A stretch of DNA of 64,000 nucleotides from Tolypeutes matacus (Eukaryota; Chordata; Mammalia; Cingulata; Chlamyphoridae): contig JAKSZT010054573.1 of the NCBI GenBank assembly GCA_026826555.1, positions 2,374,577-2,438,576 of the forward strand. Direction: 5' to 3'. Positions 34,359-44,757 of this stretch are shown piece by piece. Under the pieces are notes generated by a model that was not told the origin of the DNA, made no database searches, and saw only the letters and a list, made by a program, of their open reading frames with translations. Positions within the stretch are counted from its first letter, which is position 1; each line of letters opens with the position of its first letter. The position numbers were made by a program, and so were the translations under genes.

Positions 34359-35331
34359 ATGCCAAGACACCAAGAAAAAATTACAATCCACACCAAGAAA
34401 CAGGAAGATATGGCCCAGTTAAAGGAACAAGATAAGCCTCCAGATGACATAAAGGAATTGAGACAACTAATCATAGATGTTCAAACAAATTTCCTTAATA
34501 AAATCAATGAGATGGCTAAAGAAATTAAGGACATTAAGAAGACATTGGGTGAGCACAAAGAATTTGAAAGCATACATAGAAAAATAATCGCTCTTATGGG
34601 AATGAAAGGCACAATAAATGAAATTAAAAATACACTGGAATCATATAACAGCAGATTTGAGGAGGCAGAAGAAAGGTTTGGTGAGCTTGAAGAAATGGCC
34701 TCTGAAAGCGAACATACAAAAGAACAGATGAAGAAAAGATTGGAAAAAAATGACCAAGGTCTCAGGGAAATAAACAACAGCAAGAGACATACAAACATAC
34801 GTGTCATAGGTATCCCAGAGGGAGAAGAGAAAGGAAAAGGGGCAGAAGGAATATTTGAAGAAATAATGGTAAAAAATTTCCCAACCCTATTGAAGGACAT
34901 AGATATTCATGTCCAAGGAGCACAGCGTACTCCCATCCAAAAAAATCCAAATAGACCAATTGTGAGACACATACTAATCAGAATGTCAAATGCCAAAGAC
35001 AAAGAGAATTCTGAGAGCAGCAAGAGAAAAGCAATGCATAACATGTAAGAGATTCCCAAAAAGATTAAGTGCCAATCTCTCATCAGAAATCATAGAAGCA
35101 AGAAGACAGTGGTATGACATATTTAAGATAGTGCCAGAGAAAAACTTCCAGCCAAGAATCTTATATCCAGCAAGATTGTCTTTAAAAAATGAGGGCGAGT
35201 TTAGAATATTCACAGATAAACAGAAACCGAGAGGGTTTGTAACCAAGAGACCAGCTTTGCAGGAAATAGTAAAGGCTGTGCAACAGCCTGAAAAGAAAAG
35301 ACAGGAGAGGGAAGCCTGGAAGAGAGTCTAG
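34359..35331 (+). pseudogene. L1 ORF1 (RNA-binding chaperone), one frameshift
   Basis: ORF1p is the L1 nucleic-acid chaperone that coats L1 RNA in a ribonucleoprotein particle. The first frame (34359-35048) is open for 229 codons. An N-terminal Lys/Glu-rich coiled coil covers about residues 20-135, followed by an RRM-type region with the motif RVIGIPEGE near residue 148. Just after the RHILIRMSNAKDK motif, near 35000, the family sequence continues in the +1 frame (34990-35331), which holds the C-terminal domain with motifs NFQPRILYPARLSL, FTDKQ and TKRPALQEIV. One net base change therefore breaks the gene. Apart from that no stop interrupts either part, so this copy is fairly young. Total length is near the usual ~320-340 residues. 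Confidence 0.9.
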
Positions 35332-35394
35332 AAATGAAGATTATATCAATAAAAGTAACTAAAAGTATCAAAAGAGTGGTGAAAATAAAATATC

Positions 35395-36098
35395 ACAGAT
35401 AAAACTCAAATATTCAGGAATAAATTTAACCAACAATGTAAAGCACTTGTAATCAGAAAATTACAACTCATTGTTAAAAGAAATCAAAAAAGACCTAAAT
35501 AATTGGAAGAACATTCCATGCTCATGGATTGGAAGACTAAATATCATTAAGATGTCAATTCTATTCAAATTGATATATAGATTCAATGCAATCCTGGTAA
35601 AAATTCCACCAGCATTTTTTAAACAAATGGAAAACATGATTAACAAATTTATTTGGTAGGTTAAGGGGTCCTGAATAGCCAGAAACATCTTAAAAAGGAG
35701 AAGCAAAGTTGGAGGACTCTCATTTCTAGACTTAATCATATTGCCTAGCTACAATGGTAAAGACAGCATGGTATTGGCATAAAGACAGACACATAGATCA
35801 GTAGAACAGAAGTGATGGTTCAGAAACAGACCCTCACATCTGTGGTCAAGTGATTTTTGACAAGCCTTTCAGACCCATCCAGCTTGGGCAGAACAGTCCA
35901 TTCAACAAATGGTGCTGGGAGAACTGGATATCCATAGCAAAAGAAGGAAAGAGGACCCCTATCTCACACCTTAGACAAAAATTAACTCAAAATGGATAAA
36001 ATACCTAAATATAAAAGCAAGAACCATAAAGCTTCTAGAAGAAAATGTAGGAAAATATCTTCAAGACCTGGTGGTAGGCGGTGGATTCTTAAAGGAGA
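35395..36098 (+). pseudogene. L1 ORF2 remnant, region after the reverse transcriptase
   Basis: ORF2p normally supplies endonuclease and reverse transcriptase. Only a piece is left, beginning in the post-RT region: 35471-35659 reads [30 protein letters not shown] and YRFNAI. It continues with broken frames to 'agacctggtggtaggcggtg' near 36090. Everything N-terminal to it (endonuclease and catalytic RT with its FADD-type motif) is missing, and the ORF2 C-terminus (LGIYPEEL region) is missing as well. Both gaps are internal deletions in this copy or its source. Confidence 0.85.
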
Positions 36099-37210
36099 TA
36101 AGAGGAGGACTGAGATGGACTACTGATGTTTAATGTGTGTATAAGTTTTAATTAGCCTTACTGTAAAAGTGTGGAAATGTACAGAGTTGATGGAACACAT
36201 TACAGTGAGTAACAGCTGGTTTATAAATGGGATTGTGGCTGAAAAGGGTAGTCTAGGGATGTAAATGCCAATTGACAGAAAGCTAGAGAATAATCTAGGG
36301 ACTGAATAACTCAGTAAACCCAGAGGTGGATGAGAATTGTGGTTGATGGTACAGATGCAAGAGTGTCCTTCTGTGAGCTAGAGCAGATGTACGTCACTAT
36401 TGCAGGGTGGTGGGAATGTGGAGAAGCAAGGGGAAAATACAACTGGAGTGACCTATGGACTGTGGTTCACAGTAAGAATGTAATATTCTTGCATCTATGT
36501 CAAAGGTGTACTGTGTTGATAGTGGGGGAGTATGGAAAATGTGTGCCAAATGTATGCTGTGGACCTGGTAATAATCGGATGATATTATCTCATGATCTGT
36601 AACAAATGTTCCACCACGGTGTGGTGTGTTGATAGAGGGGTGTTGTGTGGGAATTCTGCACATGTGCATGATGGTTTTGTAAGTTTACAACTTGCGTCAT
36701 AAAAATATATTTAAAAAATAATAATAGGGTTGTTGGGGAAAAAACACACCAATGTAAGATAAGGAGTATATTTAGTGGTAAGATTTTTGATAATATTCTT
36801 TCATAATTTGTGACAAATGTCTCACAACAATGTAAGGTGTTGGTGGAGGGTTGATGTATGGGACCCTTGTATGATGTTATGAAAGTTTGCTTTGTAAGTT
36901 CACAACCTTTACTGTACACTTATTGTTTATGTATGTTCATGTATGAATGATATAAAAATAATAACACAGTAGGTGGGGGAAAAATACTTTGGTTAGTAGT
37001 AATAATTTGAGGATGCTCTTTAATCATTAGTTAAAAATGTTTCACAACAATGCAAGGTATTGGTGGGGGGGTGAGGTATGAGAGCCCTGTATGATGTTAT
37101 GTATGTTTGTTTTGTAAGTTCACAACTATTGCTATACACTTATTGTTTATGTATGTTCATGTATGTGTGATATACTTCAATAAATTTTTAAAAATTAAAA
37201 AAAAAAAAAA
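36099..37210 (+). mobile_element. L1 3' UTR and poly(A) tail
   Basis: Matches the 3' UTR of the copy at 62655-64000 ('agtgtggaaatg', 'gataatctagggactg', 'tcacaacaatg-aaggt'). The last part is built of three degenerate units of about 215 bp, with matching positions near 36610, 36821 and 37041. AATAAA at about 37178-37183 precedes the poly(A) tail (about 37195-37211), so the 3' end is complete. Confidence 0.88.
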
Positions 37211-37224
37211 AATGTGATGAGACC

Positions 37225-38250
37225 TAGAAAAATTTGACTTCTCAAACATCTCATTCAGGCAGGGGAATGGGGATTAGTCATAAATGGATATGAAGGATCT
37301 TATGAGGGTGTTGAAAGTGTTTGAAAATGATTTATGGTGATGATCGTAAATTTTGGTAAATTTTTTTAAAAAATCACTGAATTAAATGATATGTAAAATA
37401 TACGTCGAAAATTTGTAAAATGTATTTCTTCAAAATGATTTAAATAAAAATTAAGAAACCAGAGTGAACTGTGGGAAAGGGTGGCGGCACAGCCCAGCAA
37501 GGCGCTCAGAGCTGGGCTCACCAGTGGGCGGTGCCCACCAGGAATGTTCTAGATTCCTGGGACCCGGCACTCTTGGGGTGGGGCGAGGGCATGGTGGTTT
37601 CCATGGTCAGGCCGGGCAATTTTCCCTGCTACTATTTCAATGCCAACTCCTGTTTAAGCAGCGGATGGATGCTCTTAGAGTTCACGAATGACAAAGTCCA
37701 TGATTCTTAGTTAGCAGTAGAGAGAGCGGCCTATATCCGTTACTTCCATGACCTGAGCCAACACAGTCTCCTTCCCCTCCATCTCCCCTTCCCCTTCTTC
37801 CTCTCCTACCCCTTCCCCTTCTTCTCCTTCCTCCTTTTGTCCTTCCTCTCGTCCTCCTCCTCTCAACATAACTAGGGAAAAGCACAGAACCATTACCTAA
37901 TTTTAATTTTCTGTGAAATAACAACTTAAACTGTTTCGATGAACATTTTAGTAAAGTAAAATGAAAGTAAACTTCTTAGAAAAGTAAAATTATTTGATTG
38001 AGTTATTTTGATTGCCATAATACATATCTGTAAGGGAAAATGCCTAGTACTATTACTTTGGTTAGAAAACGTAAAGGGACTACAATGGGTGATTCCTAGT
38101 ATCTCTAATATGTACTTATCCCAGGCTAAAATATCTTTAGTCTCTCAAAAGATCACCATTCATCCCCAGAAAATATAAATGTACTCAAAGTATAATTTTA
38201 TGTGCAAGGTTCTTTCAGCTTAAAAGACACACCCATAAAATGCCTGACTT
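37225..38250. other. Unassigned sequence
   Basis: No gene recognised. A pyrimidine tract lies at 37767-37864; the rest is AT-rich. Confidence 0.45.
37767..37864. repeat. Polypyrimidine tract
   Basis: About 98 bases of nearly pure C/T with only a few purines, with CCTT and CTTC steps. The open frames on the minus strand (Glu/Gly-rich) are a consequence of composition. Confidence 0.9.
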
Positions 38251-38266
38251 GTATTAAAAAATCAAA

Positions 38267-38506
38267 GGGAAGTGGCTGTGGCTCAATCAATAGGTCTCCC
38301 GTTTACCATATGGGAGGCCCCGGGTTCGATTCCCGGGGCCTCCTGGTGAAGGCGAGCCGGCCCACGCGGTGCAGGAGCTGACGCAGCGAGATGACACAAC
38401 AAAGGGAGACAAGCAGACACAGAAAAACGCACAGCAAGTGGACACAGCAAGCACAAGCAGCAAGGGGGGATAAATAAATAAAATCTTTAAAAAAAAAAAT
38501 AAATAA
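38267..38506 (+). mobile_element. DAS-type SINE, long form with tRNA-unrelated body
   Basis: The tRNA-like head 'gaagtggctgtggctcaatc' with the B-box-like block 'gggttcgattcccggggcct' is followed by a body ('gcaggagctgacgcagcgag', 'gacacaacaaagggagacaa', 'gcacagcaagtggacacagc', 'caagcagcaaggggggat') and a tail of TAAA/AATC steps. A direct repeat 'aatcaaagg' occurs at about 38260-38268 and 38509-38518. Confidence 0.92.
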
Positions 38507-38519
38507 ATAAATCAAAGGA

Positions 38520-39590
38520 ATAGAAATGAAATTGAATGCGCTGGTGGCTGGAACGTACAGAATTTCTGTAATTACTTAAAGATGACCACAAAGAGTCACC
38601 ACCTCACTCCTGCCAATGGGTCTAATAAAATACATGATTGGATACCACGTGTATTCCACACATGCCATGCACCACAGGACGCTTCATTTCCTATGAACGT
38701 CTGGGCGGTAGCCAGGAGCACACTTTTTGCTGGAAGAGAAAAAGTCTAATTAGCCACTCGGCCCCTCCTATGCCATCGTGTTAATAAAACCCCTAACTTC
38801 ACAATTGATCGGCTACATGCAAGTGTGTGTGTCGAGGGTGAGGAAATGGGGATGGGCAGAGACGCTGCAGTCACTGGGTGTAAATTGTAAATTAGATCAG
38901 TGAACCCAAAGAGAAGGCCTCTTGACACAAATGGAACGTGCATAGCCACATGGTGCTTGGCCACTGGTTCCATCCTGCGTCCAGCTCTGTGCCCAGACCA
39001 GGGGAGGCTGGGACTGGGGCGGCATCCTGGGGCTGGGGCAGACAGAGAGGGAGGCGGGTGGCAGCCAGCAAGCTCGGCAATCCTTGGCAAGCAGGCAGGG
39101 TGAGGGGGCACACTCCCAGCTTCCGCCCGGTGCAGGCGAAAGGACCCAGACTCCTGGCTCTGCTGCCCCATCACGAAACGCTGGCCCCCTACAGATTTTT
39201 AGGAAAGAGTTACCAACAGGTGGTGCCAAACTGCAGCCACACCTGGGGAGATCTGTGCAGCGGAGGACAGGTCCGCAGAACGGGGCCAGGGGTCCTGGAA
39301 GCTCCCACCCCTCCACCTTGGGTTCCGACGAGTCCATTACACCTGGGCCAGAGTTGCCTTTGATACCTCCTCTCCCAATGGGCTCCAGAGCGGACAGAAG
39401 TAAGTTTCACGGATCCTAATATACATAGACAGAGGGTTTGCCAAGTGCAAGTTCATGGGCAAGACGCATCCCTTTCCCACCCAAGCTCAGGCACGAGATA
39501 TTGTGACGTAGCCTCTCTGGTTGTTCGACCAAAGCAAGAAAAATCCTAAGATGAGGACCTAAAAGATTAAAAGCTACTAAAACTTGCTGT
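38520..39590. other. Unassigned sequence
   Basis: GC-rich at 38890-39420. Frames up to 146 codons overlap on both strands. No repeat or domain recognised. Confidence 0.45.
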
Positions 39591-39594
39591 GGAA

Positions 39595-40125
39595 GGCAGT
39601 TCATTCATTCCTCAAAAAGCTAAACACAGAATTACCACACGGCCCGACCCTTCCATTCCCAGGTATGAGTCCCAAAGAACTGTCAACAGACCCTCAAGCA
39701 GATACCCGAACGCGGATGTTCCCAGTGGCCGGAAGGTGGAGATAGCCAAGGGTCTACTGACAGACGACTGCATCCACACAGTGGGGTCTCTCCAAACAGT
39801 CCTAAGAAGGAACGGAGCTCTGGCACACGCCGCGATGTGGATGAGCCAAGAAGCCAGGCTCAAAGGCCACACGTATGGCAGATTCCGTCTACATGAGATG
39901 CTGAGAATAAATGAAAACTAAATCCACAGGGGCAGAACACAGCACGGCGGCTGTCAGGGGCTGGGGGAAAGGGGTATGGAGGGGAGGTGGCTGCTGATGA
40001 GTGCAGGATCTTCTGTGAGGCTACAGAAATGGTTTGGAGCTAGCAGAGGGGAGGGCTGTACAGCATTGTGCATGTACTAAATGCCACCGGGTTGTTCTCT
40101 TCAAGGTGAGTTTACATTATGCGAG
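39595..40125 (+). mobile_element. Old L1M fragment: ORF2 end and 3' UTR
   Basis: Matches the end of old L1 ORF2 in order: 'caaaaagctaaacacagaat', 'taccacacggcccgaccctt', 'ccattcccaggtatgagtcc', 'ggatgttcccagtggccgga', 'catgagatgctgagaataaa', then the 3' UTR blocks 'ggctgtcaggggctggggga' and 'gtgcatgtactaaatgccac'. The 110-codon frame at 39589-39921 is this decayed ORF2 end. Confidence 0.75.
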
Positions 40126-40440
40126 TGTCACCCCGATAAGGAAATTAAAAGAAGTAGGAAAGCTGTATCTATTTTTTTTATTTACAGGCAACATAAACCC
40201 TCGGTGGTGGGGACAGGACAGGCGGGCTGTGGCTTGAGCAGGTCCCTTACATCTGGGTGGCTCCTGGGTTACGGCACCGTCCCTCCAAATGCCACGCCCC
40301 AGACTGGAAGCAGGGAAGGGGACAAAGACCCTATGGGAAGAACTGCTCCTGGGCCTAAGGCAGATGCCGGCGGGACACCCAGTACACATACACATACGCA
40401 CGTACAAAGAAAGCAAAGGTTCTTTAGAAATCTCTGTTTA
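40126..40440. other. Unassigned sequence
   Basis: Nothing recognised between the L1M fragment and the dimeric SINE. Confidence 0.5.
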
Positions 40441-40450
40441 AAAAAATGAG

Positions 40451-40824
40451 GGAAACGGACGTGGCTCAGGCGACTGGCTCCCGCCTACCACACGGGAGGT
40501 CAGTGGTTCAGATCCCAGTGCCTCCTAACGAAAGCAGCGAGCTGATGTGACGGGCAGGCACGGTGAGCTGATGCAACAAGAGACACAAGAGATGCGGGGA
40601 GGAAAAAACATAATGAGAGACACAACAGAGCAGGGAGTGGAGGTGGCTTAAGCAATCAGGTACCTCCCTCCCTCATCAGAGGTCCCAGGTTCGGCTCCTG
40701 GTGCCTCCTAAAGAAACAAGGAAGGCAAACAGGCACGGCAAGTGAAAAACACAAGGGGGTGGGGAGAAATAAATAAATAAAAATCTTTAAAAATGAAAAC
40801 CAAAAACCTCTTAATTAAAAAAAA
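40451..40824 (+). mobile_element. Dimeric DAS-type SINE
   Basis: Two tRNA-like heads lie in the same orientation: at about 40452 ('gaaacggacgtggctcaggc') and at about 40633 ('gggagtggaggtggcttaag'), each with a B-box-like block and 'gtgcctccta'. The first head is followed by a body like that at 38350-38450, the second by a short body and a TAAA tail. The sequence aaaaaatgag occurs at 40441-40450 and again at about 40826-40835, so the pair probably moved as one unit. Confidence 0.8.
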
Positions 40825-40961
40825 TAAAAAATGAGTTTAACCGAAAAGAGCTCCATTCTAAAACAGTGGGCATTTAAAAAGTAAAACCGTTCTATAATGT
40901 TCTTGGATTGCTGTCAGCAATGTCCCTGCATGCTCTTGTAATGACACCCATTCTCCCTTCA

Positions 40962-41172
40962 GAGAGGCTTTCCCACCTTGGAAATATACGTGGGGCCAGG
41001 TCTTGCTTTGTGGTGAGGGCTGTCCTGTGCCTTGTAACAGGTTTGGCAGCATCCCTGGCTTCTGCCCACGAGGAGCTAGTAGCACCACCTCACTCATACT
41101 TGGTAATAACCCAGATGCCTCCAGACAGAAACCCATGTCCCCTGGGGGCAAAGTGGAGAACAACTGCTTTAG
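40962..41172 (-). mobile_element. MER20 copy
   Basis: Complement of MER20 in order: 'gtgagggctgtcctgtgcct', 'ggcagcatccctggcttctg', 'gagctagtagcaccacctca', 'ccagatgcctccagacagaa', 'cccatgtcccctgggggcaa', 'gtggagaacaactgct'. Nearly full length. Confidence 0.88.
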
Positions 41173-41878
41173 GTTCAGTGAGGCAGAATAATGAGAATTT
41201 CCTGTGTTTCACGATGTCTGGGGATTTAACTTTTACTCTGAATATTCAAAACGTACCTACACGTTGTAGCAATACTAGAAACAAAACACACCTTCCTAGG
41301 ACGATGGAAGGAGGTCGCATTCCTTCTTTCTAATCTGATGCTACATATGGGAGAAGGCATGGGGGAGAAACTGAATCAGCCAATCTCAGGAAAATGCTCA
41401 AAAAGGGAGAGAAAAAGGGTGCTCATTGAAAACATCTTCAACGAGCCCAGGCTCTCCACCGGAATGATTTCAGGGCAAATTATGTATTTGGCAATGTACT
41501 AGCGAGAATGAAAGATGAAAGCAAAATATGTAACAGGGCTCCCCCTCGGATATTCAGACTGCCCGATGTGCTCGGTTCCTTCCATCCTCCCACTGACCAG
41601 TCCCCTCTGGCATGGGCCCTCTGCGAGGGGGGCGGTGGGAGACCCTGGGGTAACATGCTAGAAGAAGGTCCCGAGACATGTGGCAAACCAGGTCATCACA
41701 AGCCACGAGCCAGGGTTCCTGGAAGCTCCAGGGACAGAAGGCTTCCCTAGCCTGGGCTGCCAGGGGCGGGAAGGGCTCCCACCGAGGAGGAAAAGCTGGT
41801 CCAGAGAAAGGGAGGTCAGAGAGCAGAGGATATGCTTGTTCCGGGAAGGCACAGAGCCATGGGGACGGGATCTGTTCA
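41173..41878. other. Unassigned sequence
   Basis: Nothing recognised. Overlapping frames at 41508-41910 are on both strands. Confidence 0.45.
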
Positions 41879-41879
41879 A

Positions 41880-41990
41880 GGACGGTCATCCCATTGAAAT
41901 CCCACAACAATCCTACCAGGAACCCATTTCACGGGTGAGGACACTGAGGCCACAGGAGCTAAGCAGCTCACCCAGGGCTGCACCCAGGCC
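41880..41990 (-). repeat. MIR SINE fragment
   Basis: Reverse MIR order: 'aaatcccacaacaatcctac', 'ccatttcacgggtgaggaca', 'ctgaggccacaggagctaag', 'cagctcacccagggctgca'. Confidence 0.7.
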
Positions 41991-42084
41991 GTCTCAGCCC
42001 ACGGTTTTAAAGTGTGCATTTACAACATCCACAATGCTGAGCAACTGTCACCACTGCCCAATTCCAGGACACGGAATTGCGTGC

Positions 42085-42840
42085 CTGTAAGGAGCCACTC
42101 CCTCAATTCCCCGCCCCCAGGCCCAGGCTCCCTAATCTACCTTCCCTCTAGGAGTTCGCCTATTCTGGACATTTCTCGTAAGCGGACTCGGGCGCTATGT
42201 GGCTGCGACAAATACTGCACACCTGGTTGGCTCGAAGCGTCGGGAATTTGTTGGCTCGAACAACGGGAAGTCATTGACTCATGGTTTCGAGGCTAGGAAA
42301 AGCCCAATACGAGGCGGCAGCAAGCCGATGGTTTCTCCCCAAAATGTGTAAATTCTCAGGCTGGCTGCGGTTCCTTGACTTGTGTCCCTGCCTCGGGCCA
42401 CACGGCCAAGTCCTCTCCCCTTTTCCGGCTTCCCTCCAGCTCCTCCTCCCACCCCCAGGCTCTCTCTTTATAAGGCCTCCAGCAAGTGGACTGAGACCCA
42501 CCCTCAGTGGGCTGAGCCCCACCTTAGCTAAACTTACCATCTTCAATCCCAATGGCTCGGCACCCACAGGACGCAGATTCAGAAGAAGACCGCGTTTTTC
42601 TCTGGGGCACGTAACGCAGCCTGCCCTGGCAGTCCTCTTCCGTGCATGGCCATGTTTCTAAGGTTCTTCCACGCTGTAGCACGAATCGGCACCGCATCCC
42701 TTTTCAGGCTGAAGGACATTTCATCGCACGGTGAGCAGACCTCACTTTCTTTGCGCATTCATCTGATGATGGACGTTGGGTTGTTGCCACTTTTCAGCAA
42801 ATGGGAATACTGATAAGAGGTTTCATGTACAAGGTTTTGC
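42085..42840 (-). mobile_element. Old L1M, interrupted by an LTR
   Basis: Left part (42085-42205): 'cccccaggcccaggctccct', 'ggagttcgcctattctggac', 'atttctcgtaagcggactcg', the complement of an L1M 3' UTR. Right part (about 42630-42840): 'ctaaggttcttccacgctgt', 'ggctgaaggacatttcatcg', 'cattcatctgatgatggacg', 'ttgggttgttgccacttttc', the complement of the ORF2 end. The LTR-like sequence lies between. Confidence 0.65.
42206..42629 (-). mobile_element. Possible MLT1-class LTR inside the L1M
   Basis: Weak complement-strand similarity to an MLT1-class LTR: 'tggtttcgaggctaggaaaa', 'ctctctttataaggcctcca', 'ggctgagccccaccttagct', 'aaacttaccatcttcaatcc'. It interrupts an otherwise collinear L1M. No flanking duplication was resolved. 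Confidence 0.45.
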
Positions 42841-42841
42841 A

Positions 42842-43205
42842 TTGTGGTCCAGTAAAAAGCAACCAACTCATGTCCCACAAGCCGGTGCAGGCAGACTCCA
42901 GTGGTGTGGACTCCAGACGGGTGCTGGCCAGTCCCTGTCCCAGTGGGGGAGATGCCGGGGCAGGGCCCTGGGACTGGGACAGAAGGTGGGACCCAACCAC
43001 TTCACGGGGATGCGTCAAGTGACCAGAATGCCAAGGAGGCCTACCCTTTATCAGGGGCCCTTGGTGACTAACAGGGCCCCAAGGCTGGGGGGGTCACTGC
43101 TAGAAGCCAATCTATGCCCCCAAGAAGTGCCTGGCAGGGTGTGGCCAAAGCCAGGGCACCATTTCCAATGGTAGGCACAAGCTTGGCCCAAAGCAGATGA
43201 TGCTG
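42842..43205. other. Unassigned sequence
   Basis: GC-rich, no repeat or gene recognised. Confidence 0.5.
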
Positions 43206-43283
43206 ATTATGGTCAGCTGGACAATGGCCCCCAAGGACAGCAGGTCCTAATCTCTGGAACTTGAGCAGGTTTACCTTACCTGG

Positions 43284-44180
43284 TGTGGCAGTTTGAAACA
43301 CTTCGGTACCCCCAGAAAATCATGTTCTTAGAGCTAATCCATTCCACATGTGAACCTATTGCAGGTGGGAATTTTTCATTAAATTACTTCTGTTAAGGAC
43401 CTTTGATTAGATTGCATGACCCAGGGTGGGTCTTAATCCTTTTGCTGGAGTCTCCAATAAACAGAGGAATAAAAAGCCGCAGATACAGAAAAAAGCTGCA
43501 GAGACAGAGGGCGAGCCCAGAAGCTGAAATCAACGGAACACAGAGGCTGAGAGGAAGCGTTAGCCAGAAGCTGAACGCAAACAGGCTGGGAAGTCAGGGG
43601 AGAGAGGAGCTGACACCACCATGTGCCTGATCGCCCACAGCTGCATCTTACGGAGAAAGGATCGCCCAAGGATGCCTTGATTTGGACATTTTCATGGCCT
43701 CAGAACTGTAAGTTTTGTTGTTGTTTTTTTTTCCCAAAGAAGCTGTGTTACATAAAAAATATAAGGGATTCCCATATGCCCCACCCACACACACACACAC
43801 ACTCTCCCTCATTAACAACATCTTTCATTAGTGTGGTGCATTTGTTACAATTGATGAGCACATACTGAAGCATTGCTGCTAACCATGGACTATAGTTTAC
43901 ATTACGATTTACACTTTGCACCGCATAATTTTATAGGTTACGACAAAAGGTATCATGGCCTGTATCCATCACTGTGATGTCATGCAGGACTATTCCAATG
44001 TCCCCCAAATGCCCCATGTTCCACCTACTCTTCCTTCTCCCTCCCCTCAGCACCTCTGGTGATCACTGTCTTTACATCAATGATGCAAAAAACTGTAAGT
44101 TTTTAAACTAATAAATCCCCTTTGTAAAACCCAAACCATTTCTGGTACATTGTGTTGGCAACTTTTAGCAAACCAAAACA
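43284..44180 (+). mobile_element. Interspersed repeat family A, complete copy, with an L1 inside
   Basis: Begins TGTGGCAGTTTGAAACAC and ends near 'tttagcaaaccaaaaca'; contains 'gatgccttgatttggacatt' and AATAAA near 44109-44114. It interrupts the MLT1-class LTR between its 'ttacctta' and 'atggcaaa' blocks. Excluding the L1 it is about 520 bp. TG...CA ends and the AATAAA near the 3' end would fit a solo LTR; this is an inference. Confidence 0.65.
43717..44090 (-). mobile_element. 5'-truncated L1 3' end with perfect target duplication
   Basis: The 13-base sequence aactgtaagtttt occurs at 43704-43716 and 44091-44103. The insert starts with a T-rich run, the complement of the tail. It then reads 'atataagggattcccatatg', a CA run, 'taacaacatctttcattagt', 'gtggtgcatttgttacaatt' and 'aaccatggactatagtttac', the complement of a xenarthran-type L1 3' end. 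About 374 bp, no coding sequence. Confidence 0.9.
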
Positions 44181-44300
44181 TATGGCAAAGGGGCCTTGGC
44201 AAATAGGACTCGGCTAACGATCTTGAAATGGGCGAGAATCGTACATGACCTGGGTGGGCCCTAAATATAATCACAAGATGTTCTCACGAGAGGCACAGTG

Positions 44301-44757
44301 TGAAGGTGAAGTTCACGTGTCACCTTGGCCAGGTCACGGTGTCCAGGGGTCTGATCAAGCAAACACTGGCCTGATTGTTACTGTGAGGACATTTCATGGA
44401 TTTACATCATCAGTAAGTTGGTTGCATCTATGGCTTGTTACATCTACAATCAACGAAGGAGCTTGCCTTCAGCAAGGAGAGATGTCTCATTCGATCAGGT
44501 GCAGGCTCTGCAGGCAGAACTGATGATTACGGCAGCCACAAGGGAGAAGCTTCACCTCTACTTCAGCAAGCCAGCTTCTCCTGGAGAGTTCCTCGGAAAC
44601 CCTCATCGGAGTCCCCAGCTCACAGCCGCCCTCTGGAATCTGGGCTTGCCCATCCCCACAACGGCGTAACACAATTCCAAAAGAACCCTCCTAGTATTTA
44701 CATTATATATGCATATATCTCCTGTCAGGTCTCTTTCCCCAGAGAACCCTGGCTAAC
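44301..44757 (+). mobile_element. Interspersed repeat family B, copy 2
   Basis: Same family as 32712-33165: 'gttcacgtgtcaccttggcc', 'tctgatcaagcaaacactgg', 'acatctacaatcaacgaagg', 'gcttgccttcagcaaggaga', 'cctctacttcagcaagccag', end 'cctgtcaggtctctttcccc' then 'agagaaccctggctaac'. Imperfect 8-base flanks (gcacagtg, gtgcagtg) would suit a hAT-type insertion, but this is weak. Confidence 0.7.

Noticed and set aside
37682..37924. Arg/Gly/Glu-rich minus-strand frames
   Set aside because: Produced by the polypyrimidine tract.
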